A DNA stretch of 64,000 nucleotides from Muricea muricata (lineage: Eukaryota > Cnidaria > Anthozoa > Malacalcyonacea > Plexauridae): NCBI GenBank assembly GCA_963855995.1, contig OY979725.1, forward strand, positions 2,232,001 to 2,296,000. Direction: 5' to 3'. Below, piece after piece: positions 52,101-64,000 of this stretch; positions within the stretch are counted from its first letter, which is position 1, and every line of letters starts with the position of its first letter. A program made the translations under genes and the position numbers. Under the pieces are notes generated by a model. It saw only the letters and a list, made by a program, of their open reading frames with translations, was not told the origin of the DNA and ran no database searches.

Positions 52101-54371
52101 GTTTCCGATTTCTTCGTCGCTTCAGCTTTCATTTCAATATAAATTAATGGCTCGAGCTAACATTGCCAGTGTCGGTAGTACAAGGGATATGGCAATATGA
52201 GATCTTTCACAATCTGAAACGATACAAGCAGTTTCAACGTTTCAAGCGAAGGCCGTTCCTCGCGAAGTTAGTATTCACAGAAATTTAATGTAGAACTTGG
52301 AATTACTCTAATTTACGGTTTTGAATGAAAATATCTCAAGAATTAAACAACATTTAAGGAAGGTGTAAAATAGTTTAACTCTTTAACTATTTTTGTGCAC
52401 GTGAATTGTAAGCTAACGTACGTCCTAACCTAGTTTCCTAAATACATGCACCCTACAATTGTTGAGATTTTCACTAGCGTATAATAGAAATATTTCTTGT
52501 TTTTCAAAAAGGCCCTAAAGTTGGAAAACTAGAGAATGCAAGATCATGGAACAACCAGCGTCTACATGCAAGGCTTACAAATGTAAGTTCAGTGTTAAGA
52601 TTTTTTTCCAATAATTAAATACGATTATAAGCTATTCAAATCTCGCGTTTCTCATTGAAACATCGTAAATCTCGGGGAATATCCAAGCTATACACGATAA
52701 AGGCGTAAAAGAAAGTACGAGTAAATTGACGTTCAATTATTAGTCCCTTTCTATTTTTTTGTGTGCACGGCTGCTGTCACTTTGCCAGGAATGCTTCAAG
52801 ATGTTTTCACTTTGAAAACTGTTTACGACATTCAGGGTTGTTGAACGTCCATTTTTTTGTCCTCTTGGGCAGTGGCGGATCCAGGGTAAGTCAAAATATA
52901 TTATAACAGTTCAATTTTAAATTCAAAATAACTTTATAACAATGTCATAGGTTATGAGTTTCAAAAGAATAAAATCTAACCAATGAAGTTGCTTTGAAGG
53001 TATTTTAAAATTTAAATATATCCTAGAATGAGCTGTGGTAGTTTATTTTGACTTACGCTAGATCCGCGACTGCTCTTGGGTTCACCTAAACATGGGATAT
53101 TTAGCTATATTTTGTCACAAATGAAAGCGATAATAAATTAATTTTATTTGAACGAGGTTTTGATGTCATCTTTACATCATTTTCAAGTTCATTTAAAGTT
53201 CGTTACTTATAGAGATCAGGGGATTATATCTATTTAGTATAATTTCTTTAGTAAATAATGGTTTCCAAGCATTTTGATTGGTTGCCTGACCAGTAAATAT
53301 GAGGCATTATTTACTAGTTGGCATTTTTTCAAAATGGCCGTCAATGAGAGTCGTTTTAATGTATTATACTTTTGCCAAAATTAGCAAATGGAGAAAAAAT
53401 GCATTAATATAAACTCAAAGAATACAAACAAACTTTGATGTTAAACTATCTTAAGGTAATAGATCGTCTGCAAATACCTTATTAAATACTTTTTTCACTA
53501 TTTAAAAATTACAAGTAAACTTTAGTCTTTACTTAGGAATTTTCAAAAGTAAACTGTATTCATAAAAGACGACATTGAATTTTATACACGTAAATTTTAC
53601 TAAAGAAATTATACTAAAACAATTATTCGCCTCAGGCTCAGTGATTATGGCAAATATTCACCTCGACTACGTCTCGGTCTATATTTATAAGTAATAACAT
53701 GGCTTTGAGGTTGCTTGGTGATTAAATGTACCCGAAAGCCTCGGGAGGTTTAATAAAAGCCCCAAGGCGCGCAGCGCAATCACTAAGCAACCGCAAAGCC
53801 ATGTTATTACTTTGTAATATTATTGTCACCAAGACAATAGGAACGCTTTTCGGGGATTTAACCATAGATGAAATGGAATAAAAGATAATTGAGTGTGCTC
53901 ATGTCTGTCTTGCATAACTAATAAGCGCAGGTGTTTGGCATAAACATTAGGTACGATTACCTAGTAATCGTACCTAATGCATAAATATTAGGTTCGATTA
54001 GTTACTAATCCTACCTGGTGTATATTCATCGGGTTATTTAGTTGTTAATCGTCAATAGTAAAACAAAGGATTTCGAGGTGACTATGATATTATCACTAAT
54101 AATCAGCTCGCCTTCGGCGAATAATTGTTAAATATGGAGACACGAAGCCGTTTTTATCATTTAACCCCCTCCCTCTTCCGCGCACCCTGATTAGTGACGT
54201 TTAGAATCTTTCCCTGTAGAATTTAGAATCTTTCACTGTGGTCATTATCTAATTATTCAATTCTTTCATTCTAAAAAGTGCTGGGTTGTGAAAAAAAGAC
54301 AAGCAGAAGGAACGATTCTGCACTACAAGACCCCCAAAACTATGGCAATCCACAAAAATAAGAAGACATGA
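46176..54371 (+). CDS. Unrecognised five-exon gene, 157 aa, divergent from CABIN1
   Basis: Exons 46176-46264, 46367-46503, 49920-50003, 52512-52582, 54279-54371; donors GTAATA, GTAAAC, GTAAGA, GTAAGT; phases 2, 1, 1, 0 join without conflict into 474 nt with one stop (TGA 54,369-54,371). The start MTKFVIFSPQSKKEVRKPL is followed by an acidic-then-basic part (DPDMISEEIFGSLRKTPGKF), RIPQPKKDFQMDYG, KLENARSWNNQRLHARL and a lysine-rich end (MAIHKNKKT). No signal peptide, membrane segment or domain recognised. Exon 2 runs into an inverted repeat that supplies its donor. Exon 5 lies in a tandemly duplicated segment and its acceptor (ctaaaaag) is weak. I know no homologue; phase agreement is the main support. 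Confidence 0.5.
46457..47190. repeat. Left arm of a long inverted duplication (partner 50,216-50,500)
   Basis: After removing the 449-bp insertion at 46,600-47,048, the arm matches the reverse complement of 50,216-50,500: shared 'gacttgcagttcaaa', 'taaacacttgttaag', 'gtttcttgtatagagtgcag' and 'acatgataataattatca' (with changes). It overlaps the end of exon 2 of the plus-strand gene. Confidence 0.75.
46600..47048. mobile_element. 449-bp MITE with TATAGA target duplication
   Basis: Terminal inverted repeat GAGGGTGGTAAAGG...CCTTTACCACCCTC. TATAGA stands on both sides (46,594-46,599 and 47,049-47,054). The inverted partner arm has the uninterrupted empty site (plus-strand 'ctgcactctatacaag' around 50,366-50,380), which fixes both borders. 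Confidence 0.88.
47195..48526. mobile_element. Foldback transposon, about 1.33 kb
   Basis: Begins ATGCGCAAA and ends TTTGCGCAT. Long diverged inverted arms (about 500 bp each) can be followed through 'ctttaaagcaagtg', 'aagttgtttagctatgttta', 'ataactgttgtctttttt', 'gggcctttc' and 'agatggcactgcgttat' to a loop around 47,720-47,980. No transposase frame. Lies in intron 2 of the plus-strand gene. Confidence 0.78.
48594..48706. repeat. Palindromic element
   Basis: Imperfect inverted repeat centred near 48,650; arms 'gtgccttgaactcttctcgt' and its diverged complement 'gcgagaagtgttcaatgcac'. Open frames across it on both strands are by-products. Confidence 0.7.
48837..48952. repeat. Palindromic element
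   Basis: Arms 'cttgacttttgggcggatcg' and 'cgatccacctaaaatcaaag' (then tcaag) pair around an AT-rich centre. This explains the apparent minus-strand exon here. Confidence 0.7.
50806..51030 (-). repeat. tRNA-derived SINE with conserved core
   Basis: On the minus strand: A-box-like 'tggcgcaatcgcagagcaag' and B-box-like GGTTCAATCTC about 30 nt later, followed after 50 nt by 'gtcgtgggtttattccgggt', the complement of the core found at 13,316 and other places. This orders tRNA head and core in one SINE family. Intron 3 of the plus-strand gene. Confidence 0.6.
52870..53072. mobile_element. hAT-type MITE, copy 2, 203 bp
   Basis: Same length as 12,319-12,521 and only a few substitutions. Flanked by its own 8-bp duplication CTCTTGGG (52,862-52,869 and 53,073-53,080). 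Lies in intron 4 of the plus-strand gene. Confidence 0.93.
53618..54130. mobile_element. Inverted-repeat element with inner palindrome
   Basis: Ends AACAATTATTCGCC and GGCGAATAATTGTT. Inside, 53,696-53,813 is a second inverted repeat ('gtaataacatggctttgagg' against 'ccgcaaagccatgttattac'). A solo end of the same family is at 6,017. Confidence 0.75.
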
Positions 54372-55155
54372 TATAGTAATAGAAAGTAGTGGTAAGTTAC
54401 AAGTTAGTAGAAAACATGATACTTATTATTGACAGGTCAAAGAGGATTTAAGAAAATTTTATTGTTTCTCGTTAAAAAATATACTGTCTCTCGTCAAGGA
54501 AAAAGAAAGTGCAACATACTAAGTGACAAAATTTGGACTGAAATGACACTGATATCAAAAACTTTTCAAGAAATAAATTACATAGAATGTTCTAGGAGTT
54601 TTGAGTCCAAAAAATCAGGTAAAAATATCAAGGGTAATATTGACAATAGTTTTTTTTTATGAAACAATACCTTAACGTCTCGAAATTTGGCCTCTGGCAT
54701 TTGGATATTTCTAAAAACAAAAAAAAATAATACGTAGGATTGAAATTTTTGCAAAAATCAGTTTCGTACAAAAATCAGTAGAAATAATACAACTTTTATT
54801 TCTATTCTATAATTACAATTCATTATCAAGTGCTCAAAACAACGAAGAAATATACGACTTGACATTCTTAATCCCAGGGGGATGAAATGTTTCTTTGTTT
54901 CTAAGTTAATTTGATTCATACGTGCATGAAACACAGTAGGACTCATTATATTTTTGTGCATTTTTAATTCCCATGGGAATACAGCTTGCTTTGTTTTCAT
55001 GGTAATTTATTTATTCTATTCATGGTGAGACTTGACTCATTATAAAGTCACCCTCTTCGATTATTATTATGATAAGTATCTTGGTGCTTTCATGTTTGTT
55101 TCTGTGGGTACGAACAATGCAACAATTAAGTCATTGCTAGTGTGCGCTGAGGCAA
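54255..55155. repeat. Tandem segmental duplication, copy A
   Basis: Homologous in direct orientation to 55,276-55,877: both carry 'ttacaagttagtag', 'agatacttattatt'-type, 'gggaatacaac/gcttgctttg' and 'gattattattatgataagta' words in the same order. Copy A contains exon 5 of the plus-strand gene at its left edge. Confidence 0.75.
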
Positions 55156-55275
55156 TGAGAATAGTTGGCATGAATGATCAGCGCATATTATTATTCTACA
55201 ACTTTGATGCAGAATCTGCATAATTTTCTCTGCTGTTCAAAATCAGTCGCGTTGATAAAAGATGTTTTTGTTTTC

Positions 55276-55877
55276 ATTTCATATTTCTTTCATTTTCAAA
55301 GGTCATGGTGTGTGAGAAAACACAGGAGAAAGAAATTAGAATGAACGATCCTGGATGACATTGACCAAAAAATAATAACAATCTACAAGAATGAGAAGAC
55401 ACGACATTGTAGTAGAAGTCGTGGTAATTTACAAGTTAGTAGGAAACAAGATACTTATTATTTAGAAACCAAAGAGGATTTGAGTAATCTTTCCTTCTCG
55501 TTGAAAAAGTCGTTGTTTCACGTTGAGAAAAAAGAAAAACCAGAACATTAGTTAATTGAGATGAATTTACACAACAAAGGTTGAAACAGCGATAGCATAT
55601 TAGACTTGTCAAGGAAAAATACTATTTCATGGTTTTTATGCTTGACTTTACTGATACAAGTGAAAGCATTTGTAGTTTTCACTATATTTTATTGAGTGGT
55701 TTAAATTCCCAAGGGAATACAACATGCTTTGTTTCCATGGTAATATTTACATTCATGGTTGAGACTTGACACTGTAGTGCAAATCCTCTTTGATTATTAT
55801 TATGATAAGTATCTTGATGCTTTTGGTAAACAGAAACAATGGAATAATTAAGTCATTGTTTGTGTGCACTGAAGCAA
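55276..55877. repeat. Tandem segmental duplication, copy B
   Basis: Shorter, diverged direct copy of 54,255-55,155. The exon-like part of copy A is here altered and without an open frame. Confidence 0.72.
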
Positions 55878-57020
55878 ATTTTCGATATGGTTTGAGAGCA
55901 GCTGCGACGTACAATGCAAATGAAGGCGTTTCGGTTAAATAAGTATGAGAATTACGGTAAAGTTTTAAAATATTTCGATGCTTTTGAACTGTATAGAGTA
56001 AATGTATTAGGTATAGGGACATTTAAAAACTACTTAATGAAAAAACAACTCTAGTTGTGTTTCACATTTTAAAATGCTTTTTATGTAGTTGTATCACGTT
56101 TTAAAATCCTTTTTATCTTCGCATAATTCTCATGCTTATTTGACCCAGCCTTAAAATTTGGTGAGTATCAGGTATTAATATACTTCGGACCAGTTGACAC
56201 AACGAAAAGCCCATGCCCTTTCAGCTAAGGTTTTACGTTTGAAAATGCAATTAAAAATACTCAGCCTAAGTGGGTTTAAGTAGCTAGAGATAACGTAATT
56301 TACCTTTTTATTTCGATTTTTTGTTTATAACGTAATTTATTAGCTAAATGTATGGACTGCGAGGGTGTGCGCCGTGTGTAAGTTGCATGGGGTTAGGCTC
56401 ATTAAAGGAATTAAAATTTTTGAAAGTATGCTTAAAATCTATATCATCACATCTGAAAACAAAACAGCTGAGAGTAAGTCTCAACATCAACTGAATTGGT
56501 CGATTATTATTACTATTAACTCGAAAAAAACAATTATGTTTTGTGTATTTTGCGAGTAAATTTAAGTAGAATACTCACCTGATTTTAGATACGACCTTTG
56601 ATGTTTTTACATTAGATCTTTTTCTGTTTACGTTCGACCTAAATATCCAAATAAATTACATTTAAAATGCATACTTTACCGAAATTTTAAGTCTTTTAAT
56701 TTTCGGAATTGGGTTGCAGTCGGGGTGGTGCATGTGGGTATATCAGCTGTGAGTGACTGTGCGATGGTGAGGAAAGTGAAGGTAACGAATGGAATGCAGG
56801 AGCTTGGAACCGAGGAAGACAGCTTAGAACTGAGGCAGGTAGGCAGTTGGTAGGATCAGCGGGGGGGCACTTGTCATTTTGGCTTTGGGATTCAAATTTG
56901 CATGCTAGGAACCTGAGTCACTAACGTTTGTTGTTTTAATTCGTTAGGTACGCGCGGCTGCTCTCTTGGGAAGGTCAACTTAGCAATTTGCATCCGCATT
57001 TGCAAGGTTGATCTTCTCTT
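55878..57020. other. Non-coding DNA, one weak exon-like stretch
   Basis: AT-rich. At about 56,721-56,833 a CAG acceptor, a stretch open in one frame and a CAG|GTAGGC donor occur, but I could not connect it in phase to anything else, so I do not call a gene. Confidence 0.35.
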
Positions 57021-57026
57021 GGCCGG

Positions 57027-57144
57027 CTACCCCGGCCAGCTCTCCGAGTGCTACTTCCACCGTAATTAAGTAGAAGTGCTTGTACTATATGTACAAGTAC
57101 TTCTACTTAGGTGGAAGTAGCACTTGGAGAGCTGGCCGGGGTAG
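57027..57144. repeat. Long hairpin, arms about 57 bp
   Basis: Near-perfect palindrome: 'ctaccccggccagctctccg' on the left, 'gagagctggccggggtag' on the right, closing on gtacTATATgtac near 57,085-57,097. Arms contain 'gtgctacttccacc' and its complement. Only a few mismatches. Confidence 0.9.
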
Positions 57145-60100
57145 GGGGATTTTTTTAATTCAATTTCTCAATTCCCATGGGAATTGAATTTTTAATTAAA
57201 AGGGATCACACGTAAATTTTGTAAACAATTTATTGAAAAGAATTTGTAAAGATTACAATTTGAGTAACAATAAATAAAAAATTCTAGCTACCACACACTG
57301 AACATATTCAAATAACAACATAAGAAAACGGAGCATCGCAGAAAGCAAACAATTTATATAGCACTTAACACATGTGAGTAAACATAAGTGATAAACACAA
57401 GTGATAAGGCAATGTTAAAAAGAACTTGGTCTTTTTCAAGATAAATGTTTTTACTTCAAGATCAATAATTACAAAACAACTAGAAGTGGATTAATTTGTG
57501 AGTGAGAGAAATGCAAAACATACCATGTTGTTTCGTAATAATTGCTAAGAAATATATGGCTCAAAAGCATGCAACTGATTACGTTGGAGTACTAGTGATG
57601 TTTTTAATCGTGTCTAAAATGACAGCAAGGCTTAATAGGTACAATTATTATGGTTTCCAAAACTTTTTTAAAATGCTGTAACTTCAACTACCCTGTCAAC
57701 TATCCCTGTGGAAAGAAACCGGAATGCCTGGAGAAAATCCACGACTTCTGGCAGACTGTGGACGAAGCAATGTAGCCTCAGAGATAAAACACATTTTTGA
57801 GAATAATAAAATTAAATTAAATTTTAGATAAGCAAATGTATAAATTACCAGCCAATTTTGATGCCTTTGCGACGTTCAACGAACACACATGATTTCTCTT
57901 TTTGTAGCTCGAAAAAAACTCTTTCAAATGTCCAAAAATTACGAAGAAATGATTTATGAACAAATACTGTGTTGACAAGGGTATAAAATTTCAATTGTCG
58001 GAGCCATATATTTTTCTGATTGTGCTTCTAACCTGACAATATAGAATTGATTAAATATTGCTACTGTAACTTCATTTTTTCTTCATTTTCACAAAAAATC
58101 CAAAAATACATAAAATAAAAACTAAACAGTTTCAGGATATTGTGTGGATCATGACGGTTTTTTACAAACAAATAAAAATCTCTTAGACACTTCACTGCAA
58201 GATAATTCATGCAAAAAAATACTAAGAAAGTCACAGACAGCTCATTTCTTCTGGTGTGTATGAGAACAGAAGCTTATTGGTTAAAATAACTTTAAATATC
58301 TTCTTTGATATTTGTTTTTTTCTTGGTCCAAATTATTTTTTTCATAGGAAAAGGCCGAAAAACAATGCTTTGGCTGTCTGGGTACTATTGAAGTTATTCA
58401 ATAGTGAACCAGGATTTGTAAAATGTAAACCAGTTATTAATAATCAAAAGAAATATGTGCCAAATTATTATGACTTTTGAAAATGAAACAAAACACTTTA
58501 TTGTCTTTAATAAACTTGTATAGCTTCAACGTTGAAGCAACCAAGCCAAAAAGTTGAAATAAAAAACTTAGATTGGTCTTAGAATGAAAAGTAAAACTTA
58601 ACATGGAGGAATCTATTCAAAAAAACTCAACGACTGAATTTAGTCAATTTTGAAAGGTATCATTTGTCAGGTTAAAAACAAATCTCTTTGAAGTATAAAC
58701 TTATCTTTACTTACTTGTTGGAAAGACCATGCTCAAAAGCCATATTTGTAGACCTGTTTTCTTATGCTATTATTATATTTACAAACTGGAACTATTTATG
58801 AGCGAAGTAAACTTGAACTGAAGCAAATCGAATAGGCATTTAAAATGACGAATTATTTCAATTTTTAAACTTAAACTCATCACAGCTACAAAATATGAAA
58901 AGTCCAGAAAAATTTTGAAGGTTAAAAAAATATTTGGTAATTTTGAAAATAAAATGTGAAATAAAGCATCACTGTTAACTTTAATTAGATCTCCTATCTT
59001 ATAGTATTAAATTTTACATCTTTTCTTTCTTGTAATGCAAAACATAGCCTACAGAATTTAGTTGTCCACTTGTGGTTTTCTTTATGTCACTTATGTAATT
59101 TTCTCCCACTTCAGCTATTATGCTCTTTCTTTAAAACTCAAAATTATAAATGCTTCAGCTCATATCGACTCCAAACATGTTCCACTTTGCAAATGATGTA
59201 AAGATGATTTGCCGGCTTATTATGACCTTGAGTGGTTCATCTCAAAGACGGAAAGTTCAATTAAAAAAAAACAAAATCTGTTTCACTACAAATGAAACAC
59301 TACAATTATGTAGCATCAAATAATGTTTAGATTATGCCCCAAAATTTTTAAATGAACTTTCCAAACTTAATAAATGAACAATGACAGTTGCAACATGGCT
59401 TAAACAAAAGAAGACTGAAATGGTTTTTTTATCAATTTTATAATTTAATTAACTGCTTCTTATCTTCAAGCAGAAAGACTAGACCATATATTCAGCAAAA
59501 TTAGATTTAATGGTCTGTATATTGAAATTCTGGTGGATTATTTCTGGTAAAACCACCTCAATCTTCTTTATGTTAGATCAGTAAAATAATACAAAGTCAA
59601 ACAATGACAAACCCAATTGTTTTAACACTGAAACCATTTTGCTTTTTCAAAAAGGTAAAATAGAACCAATATTATAATGATAATATACAAATGCAATACT
59701 ACCTGTTACAGAAACAGTTTGGTTTTTGAACAGAGATAAATTTGTTGCTCGTCAATTTATTTGCTATTCAAAGCTAGCAAAAATTGAAATTGCTCGAATG
59801 AAATGAATGAAATTTTCAAAACATGCTTAATTACAATGGGAAATTAGTCTTTTTTCTGTACAGAATTTTAAACATTAAGCAGGACTATCAGTGACTGCTA
59901 TCCTGGCAATATAGTTTATTGTTTAACAAAATAATTGTGGTAACAGGCATTACACTTTTTCCCCTAAAATTTATCAAGGGTGCATGAACCAGAAAAGCTA
60001 GTCTGAGCATAGGTTTGAGACAACAAAAGTTGATGTTTTAAACATTTTAATACAATATATAAAAATATATAATAATATTTTTGTATGCTTTTTTTTATAA

Positions 60101-61560
60101 ACTATTTGGTTTTAACCAAACAGGGCTTTAATTTTGATAAAACACAGTTCATCATTGTTTGACTAAATATCTGAGATTAAAATGCTTCGAGCACACGAGA
60201 CTTACACAAAACGATCGAATAAATTGAGAATAAAACTGCCAAAATTTCCAAAATCAAACTATCTCAATTGTTGTAAAATAATGAAACAATGTTGAAATTA
60301 ACATTCAACATTATCTTTCTTGACATATTTTGGTCGTAGATAAAAGAATTGTTTTTTTACTCCGCCTGCCATAGGCGAGGCGGAGTTTTAAATTCGCCCC
60401 GTTTCTGTTTTTTTTTTTTTTTTTTTATTTTTTTTCGGTGTCAGAAGTCGGTGCAGCGCTCATGGGTGATACCGCTGGCACAAACCGCGTGAGCCGACCT
60501 AAACACGGCGTTTAAACTCAATTTCTAGCGAAATGTGTCAACAAAACACGCATTTAAACGTGCATGCTAGAACATCTAAACCGCAAGAAGGTTTTACGTG
60601 CAAAGATTCTCATGCAAAATGCTTTAAAACGAAAAATTCCAGCGATGTGTCGCGGTGAAGTTTTGAGAGCGTGTTTCCGTCATTTTCTGGTTTATTCCTA
60701 CTTTTAAGGAAATTTAGAAATTTCTACACAAGAATCAAACGCAAATTCTACTGAAATATCTACATACATACAAAATGAAGATCGGTGAAGGAACTTCGCA
60801 AAAATATTCATTTTTGTACTTTCGAACGGCGTTTTTCCTATGCTTTTGACTGAAAACACGACGAACGACACTTGCCAGAGCAATTTGCGTGGCGCGTGAT
60901 CTGTGACACAGCTTCTTCTGAATCAGGAACAAGGAACTTGCTCGGAGCATGTCGACACAAAGTGGTAGTTTCGGCGTTCCTCGGAATTCGTCGGTTTCAA
61001 AATTTTTCTCTAGCTCGAAGATTTTGCTCCTTGAAAGTCCTCTAAATTTTCATGCATCCTAACTTTGTTTTAAGGTAATATGCTTTATTTTCTATCATTA
61101 TTTGTAGCAAAGTACTTAGATTGTGCATAGAGATCGATTTTTGAGAGATCAGACTGGAAATAAGTACAATTTTCGAGTATTGTAAGTTTGTGCTTTCCAA
61201 GCATGGCTATGGTCGCATGTAAGATTAAGGCTACCGTTTTCAGTTGAAGTTGGTTCGATAATAATACCATGAAATCCGCTATAGAAACTGAATGAGGTCT
61301 TGAATTGTTGAGATTGTCGAAGAAAGTATGCTGAGACAGTTCTATGTATAGAGTTGGTTCTGGTTCAAATTTATTGAAAAAAGGCAATTTAATTTTAATT
61401 TTGTGAATTTCGATTACAAAACATGCCTTGGACTGTCGACCAATTGATTTCGTCAGGCGATTACAGACTTGTGAGAGGAGGGGGGTAGCCTAATTACTAA
61501 AATGTAGTGAAAAAAGAACTTTCCATCTAATGGTGGGAGCAGGTTGGCGGGAACACTGGA
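57145..61560. other. AT-rich non-coding DNA
   Basis: No gene seen. Holds a SINE-core-like motif at 57,706-57,760, a poly-T tract at about 60,408-60,435 and a palindromic transposon end (ACTCCGCCTGCC...GGCGAGGCGGAGT) at 60,360-60,388. Confidence 0.45.
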
Positions 61561-61564
61561 GAAT

Positions 61565-62075
61565 AAAGGTCCTGTCACAATGCAATTTTTCTTGCAACTT
61601 GAAATGCAATTCTACTATTGGGAGATGTAAAATTGGCAAATGCAAGTTTCCATCACAGTTTGCTGGGGTTTTTTAACGTACCAAACATTTGTCACAAATT
61701 TACTTAAGAGTAGATTTTCCCTGTATGGCAAATGTCGATTTTACCAGAGTGCATGGTAGTCTGAAATTGTTTAAAAAGGCAAATTAACGTCTTTTAAAGA
61801 ACAGACAGAAGACAATAGGTTATTTTCACACTTGTGTTAAAATTTCAATCCAGTAGCTTTGTTTCTTGTCATCTTTTCCCACGTATTCTTTCTTGATACC
61901 TGCAATGCATTCTTGTAAAATCGACATGTCGCCATCTTTTTTGCTACGGTGAATGCAAGGAAAAGTGCACCGTGTGACAGGGCCTTAAGGGTAAGAGGTG
62001 GATAGAGAAGGAGACGGAGCAGTTACAAGTGCAAGAAAAATTGCACCGTGTGACAGGGCCTTGAGGGTGGGAGGT
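61565..62075. repeat. CGGTGCAATTTTTC-family element, composite
   Basis: Left end 'cctgtcacaatgcaattttt' with the same inner arm as 7,563-7,756 ('aatgcaattctactattggg'). Right ends 'gtgcaccgtgtgacagggcc' at about 61,967 and again at about 62,043. Probably one element interrupted or partly duplicated. Confidence 0.6.
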
Positions 62076-64000
62076 GGATAGGAGGAGACGGAGCAGGATG
62101 TGGGAGTCGTGCAAGGTTGGGAGGTTAAAAAAGAACAAGGAATGTTATGTTTTTAATGCCTTTTAGACTTTTCTTGAGGCAATTAAAATTCAAACTGTCA
62201 AATCCAAACACTGTACAGAATGGCCGACTTTACGTGGTCTTTAGTTTTTACACAACCACTTGCATTGTTATCTTTTGCAGTTTGTTTACCATTTCAGTTA
62301 TCTATCTTCAATAGAATTCTTTGAAATTTGTTTGTAGATCGACAAAATGCTTAACCTCCTCTCAACAACTGGCAGATTATGAAAAATGAAATTGTTAAAG
62401 GTATTGGAATATTGCATGTACAATATTGAATATGGGACAATTTGGGACGGTATAATTTTGGACATGACGGTTTCATTCTCACCTAATTTGACGATTATTT
62501 TGTGGGTACACATACCGTGGAATCTCATGTGCTCCAGAAGCATTTTAATCTTAGAAAAAGTCAAATAATGATGAACTGTGTTTTAAAAGAAAGTTAGAAT
62601 CTTATTTGGTTCAAATCAATTGAATTATGGCCCAAGAGTTCATGAAAACACATACAAAAGGCTTTCTTAAAAAACTGAAATATCAAATCTAGCAATTTTA
62701 TATGTTATGCCTCTAAACAACACAATTCTGTTTCTAAAAATTGGTACCCTACTAGACCTATATGCATGATTATACTAATTTGGACATATTTATTTTTACC
62801 CATTAAAATATAAATTTGTGTTTAATCATTCGTGTTTGTCATTATTTGACTTTGTAATGTTGGTTAAACATAAGGAGATTGAGGTGACTTTGCCAGAAAC
62901 AAAAACATCCATTATTATACTAAAATTTCAATATATATAGCAATTAAAACTAACCACAGGAAATATATTTCTACTTTTTAATTGAAATGTTTCTGTTATA
63001 TGCACTATATCATATTTTTGATAAAAAATTACAACACCTATGTTATTTCCTGGTTTACTATCTCAATCATCTTTTGTTTAAGCTGGCTTTGAGTGTTCAT
63101 TTGAAAGTTTGGAAAGTTCATTTGAAAATCACAATAGTTCTCAATGTTATATTGGACCCTTTAAAGTTAAAAAAATACTTTGTAATATTTTATACTACTG
63201 GTAATTTATCTTAGATACAGACTTTGTGATTTTGTACTAGAATGTTGACTTTCAAACTTTAAGATGAACTACTTATTAAGGACAAAATAAGCTAGCATAT
63301 TGTCTTTTGTTTACAAAGTGGAACTTGTTTGGAATTGAGATGAACTGATGCAGTTGTTCTTTAACTTTATCAATTAATTACATATCTTAAATGAAAAAGA
63401 AAACCACAACTTGCCAAATAAATTCTGTGGGCTCTTTTTATTAGCAAAGAAAAGATGTGGCGGATGTAAGAATTTAAGAGTAAAAAAGTTTCCTTGGACT
63501 AAAAAAATTGACAGTATGCCAGATTTTCTAGATAAACAAGCAGTACAGATGTTGGCCAATAATAAGTATAAGTAACTACAATTTTTAATTTTAAAAGTTT
63601 TCTATTGATGCCTGGATACAGTAAATACTTTACCAGAGTTCTTCGTATTACATCGACTTGAAAAAGTTTTAAGTCACATGAAGCTTTTAGTTGATACTAT
63701 GCAATTTCAAATTTTACAGACTTCTTAATTAACATGCCAAATTTACCTTGTTGAACATAAGGTCTTTCCTGAGAAAAAGTAAAACTGTCTGGCATTATAT
63801 GGAGTAGAATAATTTAAATTAGTTTGAGACTTTGATTTGATAACAATTTTGATTTGTACTATTTACAATACAAGTGACCGGGTTGTATCGGATATACAAA
63901 CCCAAGCTGAAGGCGAGATATCTGACATACACAGATGCGAATGTTGTAAATGGCTTGTGAAACTCGTCAATTTTATACATCAGATCTATAGCAAAGTGAT
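62076..64000. other. AT-rich non-coding DNA, no gene seen
   Basis: No exon, RNA gene or structured repeat that I can support up to the window end. Confidence 0.4.

Noticed and set aside
56721..56833. Exon-like stretch with VVHVGIS, reminiscent of pyroglutamyl peptidase.
   Set aside because: Only a seven-residue resemblance; the following residues do not fit the family and no other exon of that family is nearby.

Overview
The window is eukaryotic and very probably from an animal, most likely a cnidarian. Introns are spliceosomal (GT-AG), the DNA is AT-rich and full of short inverted-repeat transposons, a calcineurin-binding protein cabin-1 (CABIN1) orthologue spans most of it, and the Polinton proteins look like those of anthozoans. 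The cnidarian assignment is inference from memory; no search was run.

Layout. (1) 1-4.4 kb: non-coding DNA with a 20-bp minisatellite (1.69-2.40 kb), then a promoter-like segment with an RFX X-box and an NRF-1 site (4.1-4.3 kb) that probably serves a gene running left out of the window. (2) 4,472-44,652, minus strand: the CABIN1 orthologue, read by eye as 51 coding exons. All splice phases agree and give 1,808 codons plus stop. Exon 43 holds a 93-residue glutamine-rich tract with 48 uninterrupted CAA codons. Intron 36 carries an intronless BTB/POZ gene on the same strand (13,446-14,375). (3) 21,054-35,499: a complete Polinton/Maverick inserted in CABIN1 intron 22. It has a 6-bp target duplication (GTTTCC), terminal inverted repeats (TIRs) of 729 and 620 bp, and no broken gene that I can see. 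(4) 44.7-46.2 kb: a divergent intergenic interval. (5) 46,176-54,371, plus strand: a five-exon gene for an unrecognised 157-residue protein, head to head with CABIN1. (6) 54.4-64 kb: AT-rich non-coding DNA with repeats, a diverged tandem duplication and a long hairpin; I see no gene there.

The Polinton has two arms that converge at 26.9 kb. The rightward arm reads: triple-GRF zinc-finger protein, chromodomain integrase, minor capsid protein, basic glycine-rich core-like protein, major capsid protein, adenain-like protease. The leftward arm, read from the right end inward, is: protein-primed family B DNA polymerase with an N-terminal C2H2 finger array and seven or eight introns, a small zinc-finger protein, packaging ATPase, and two conserved proteins of unknown function. 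Together these supply replication, integration, maturation and capsid functions, so the element looks potentially mobile and able to form particles. Its TIRs carry arrays of CCAAT boxes and TGACGTA (CRE-like) sites ahead of an inward-facing TATA box, so each TIR looks like a promoter for one arm.

'Seen' claims (open frames, splice signals, repeats, target duplications) come from the sequence. Family names rest on recognised motifs. Expression, activity and functional links are inference.
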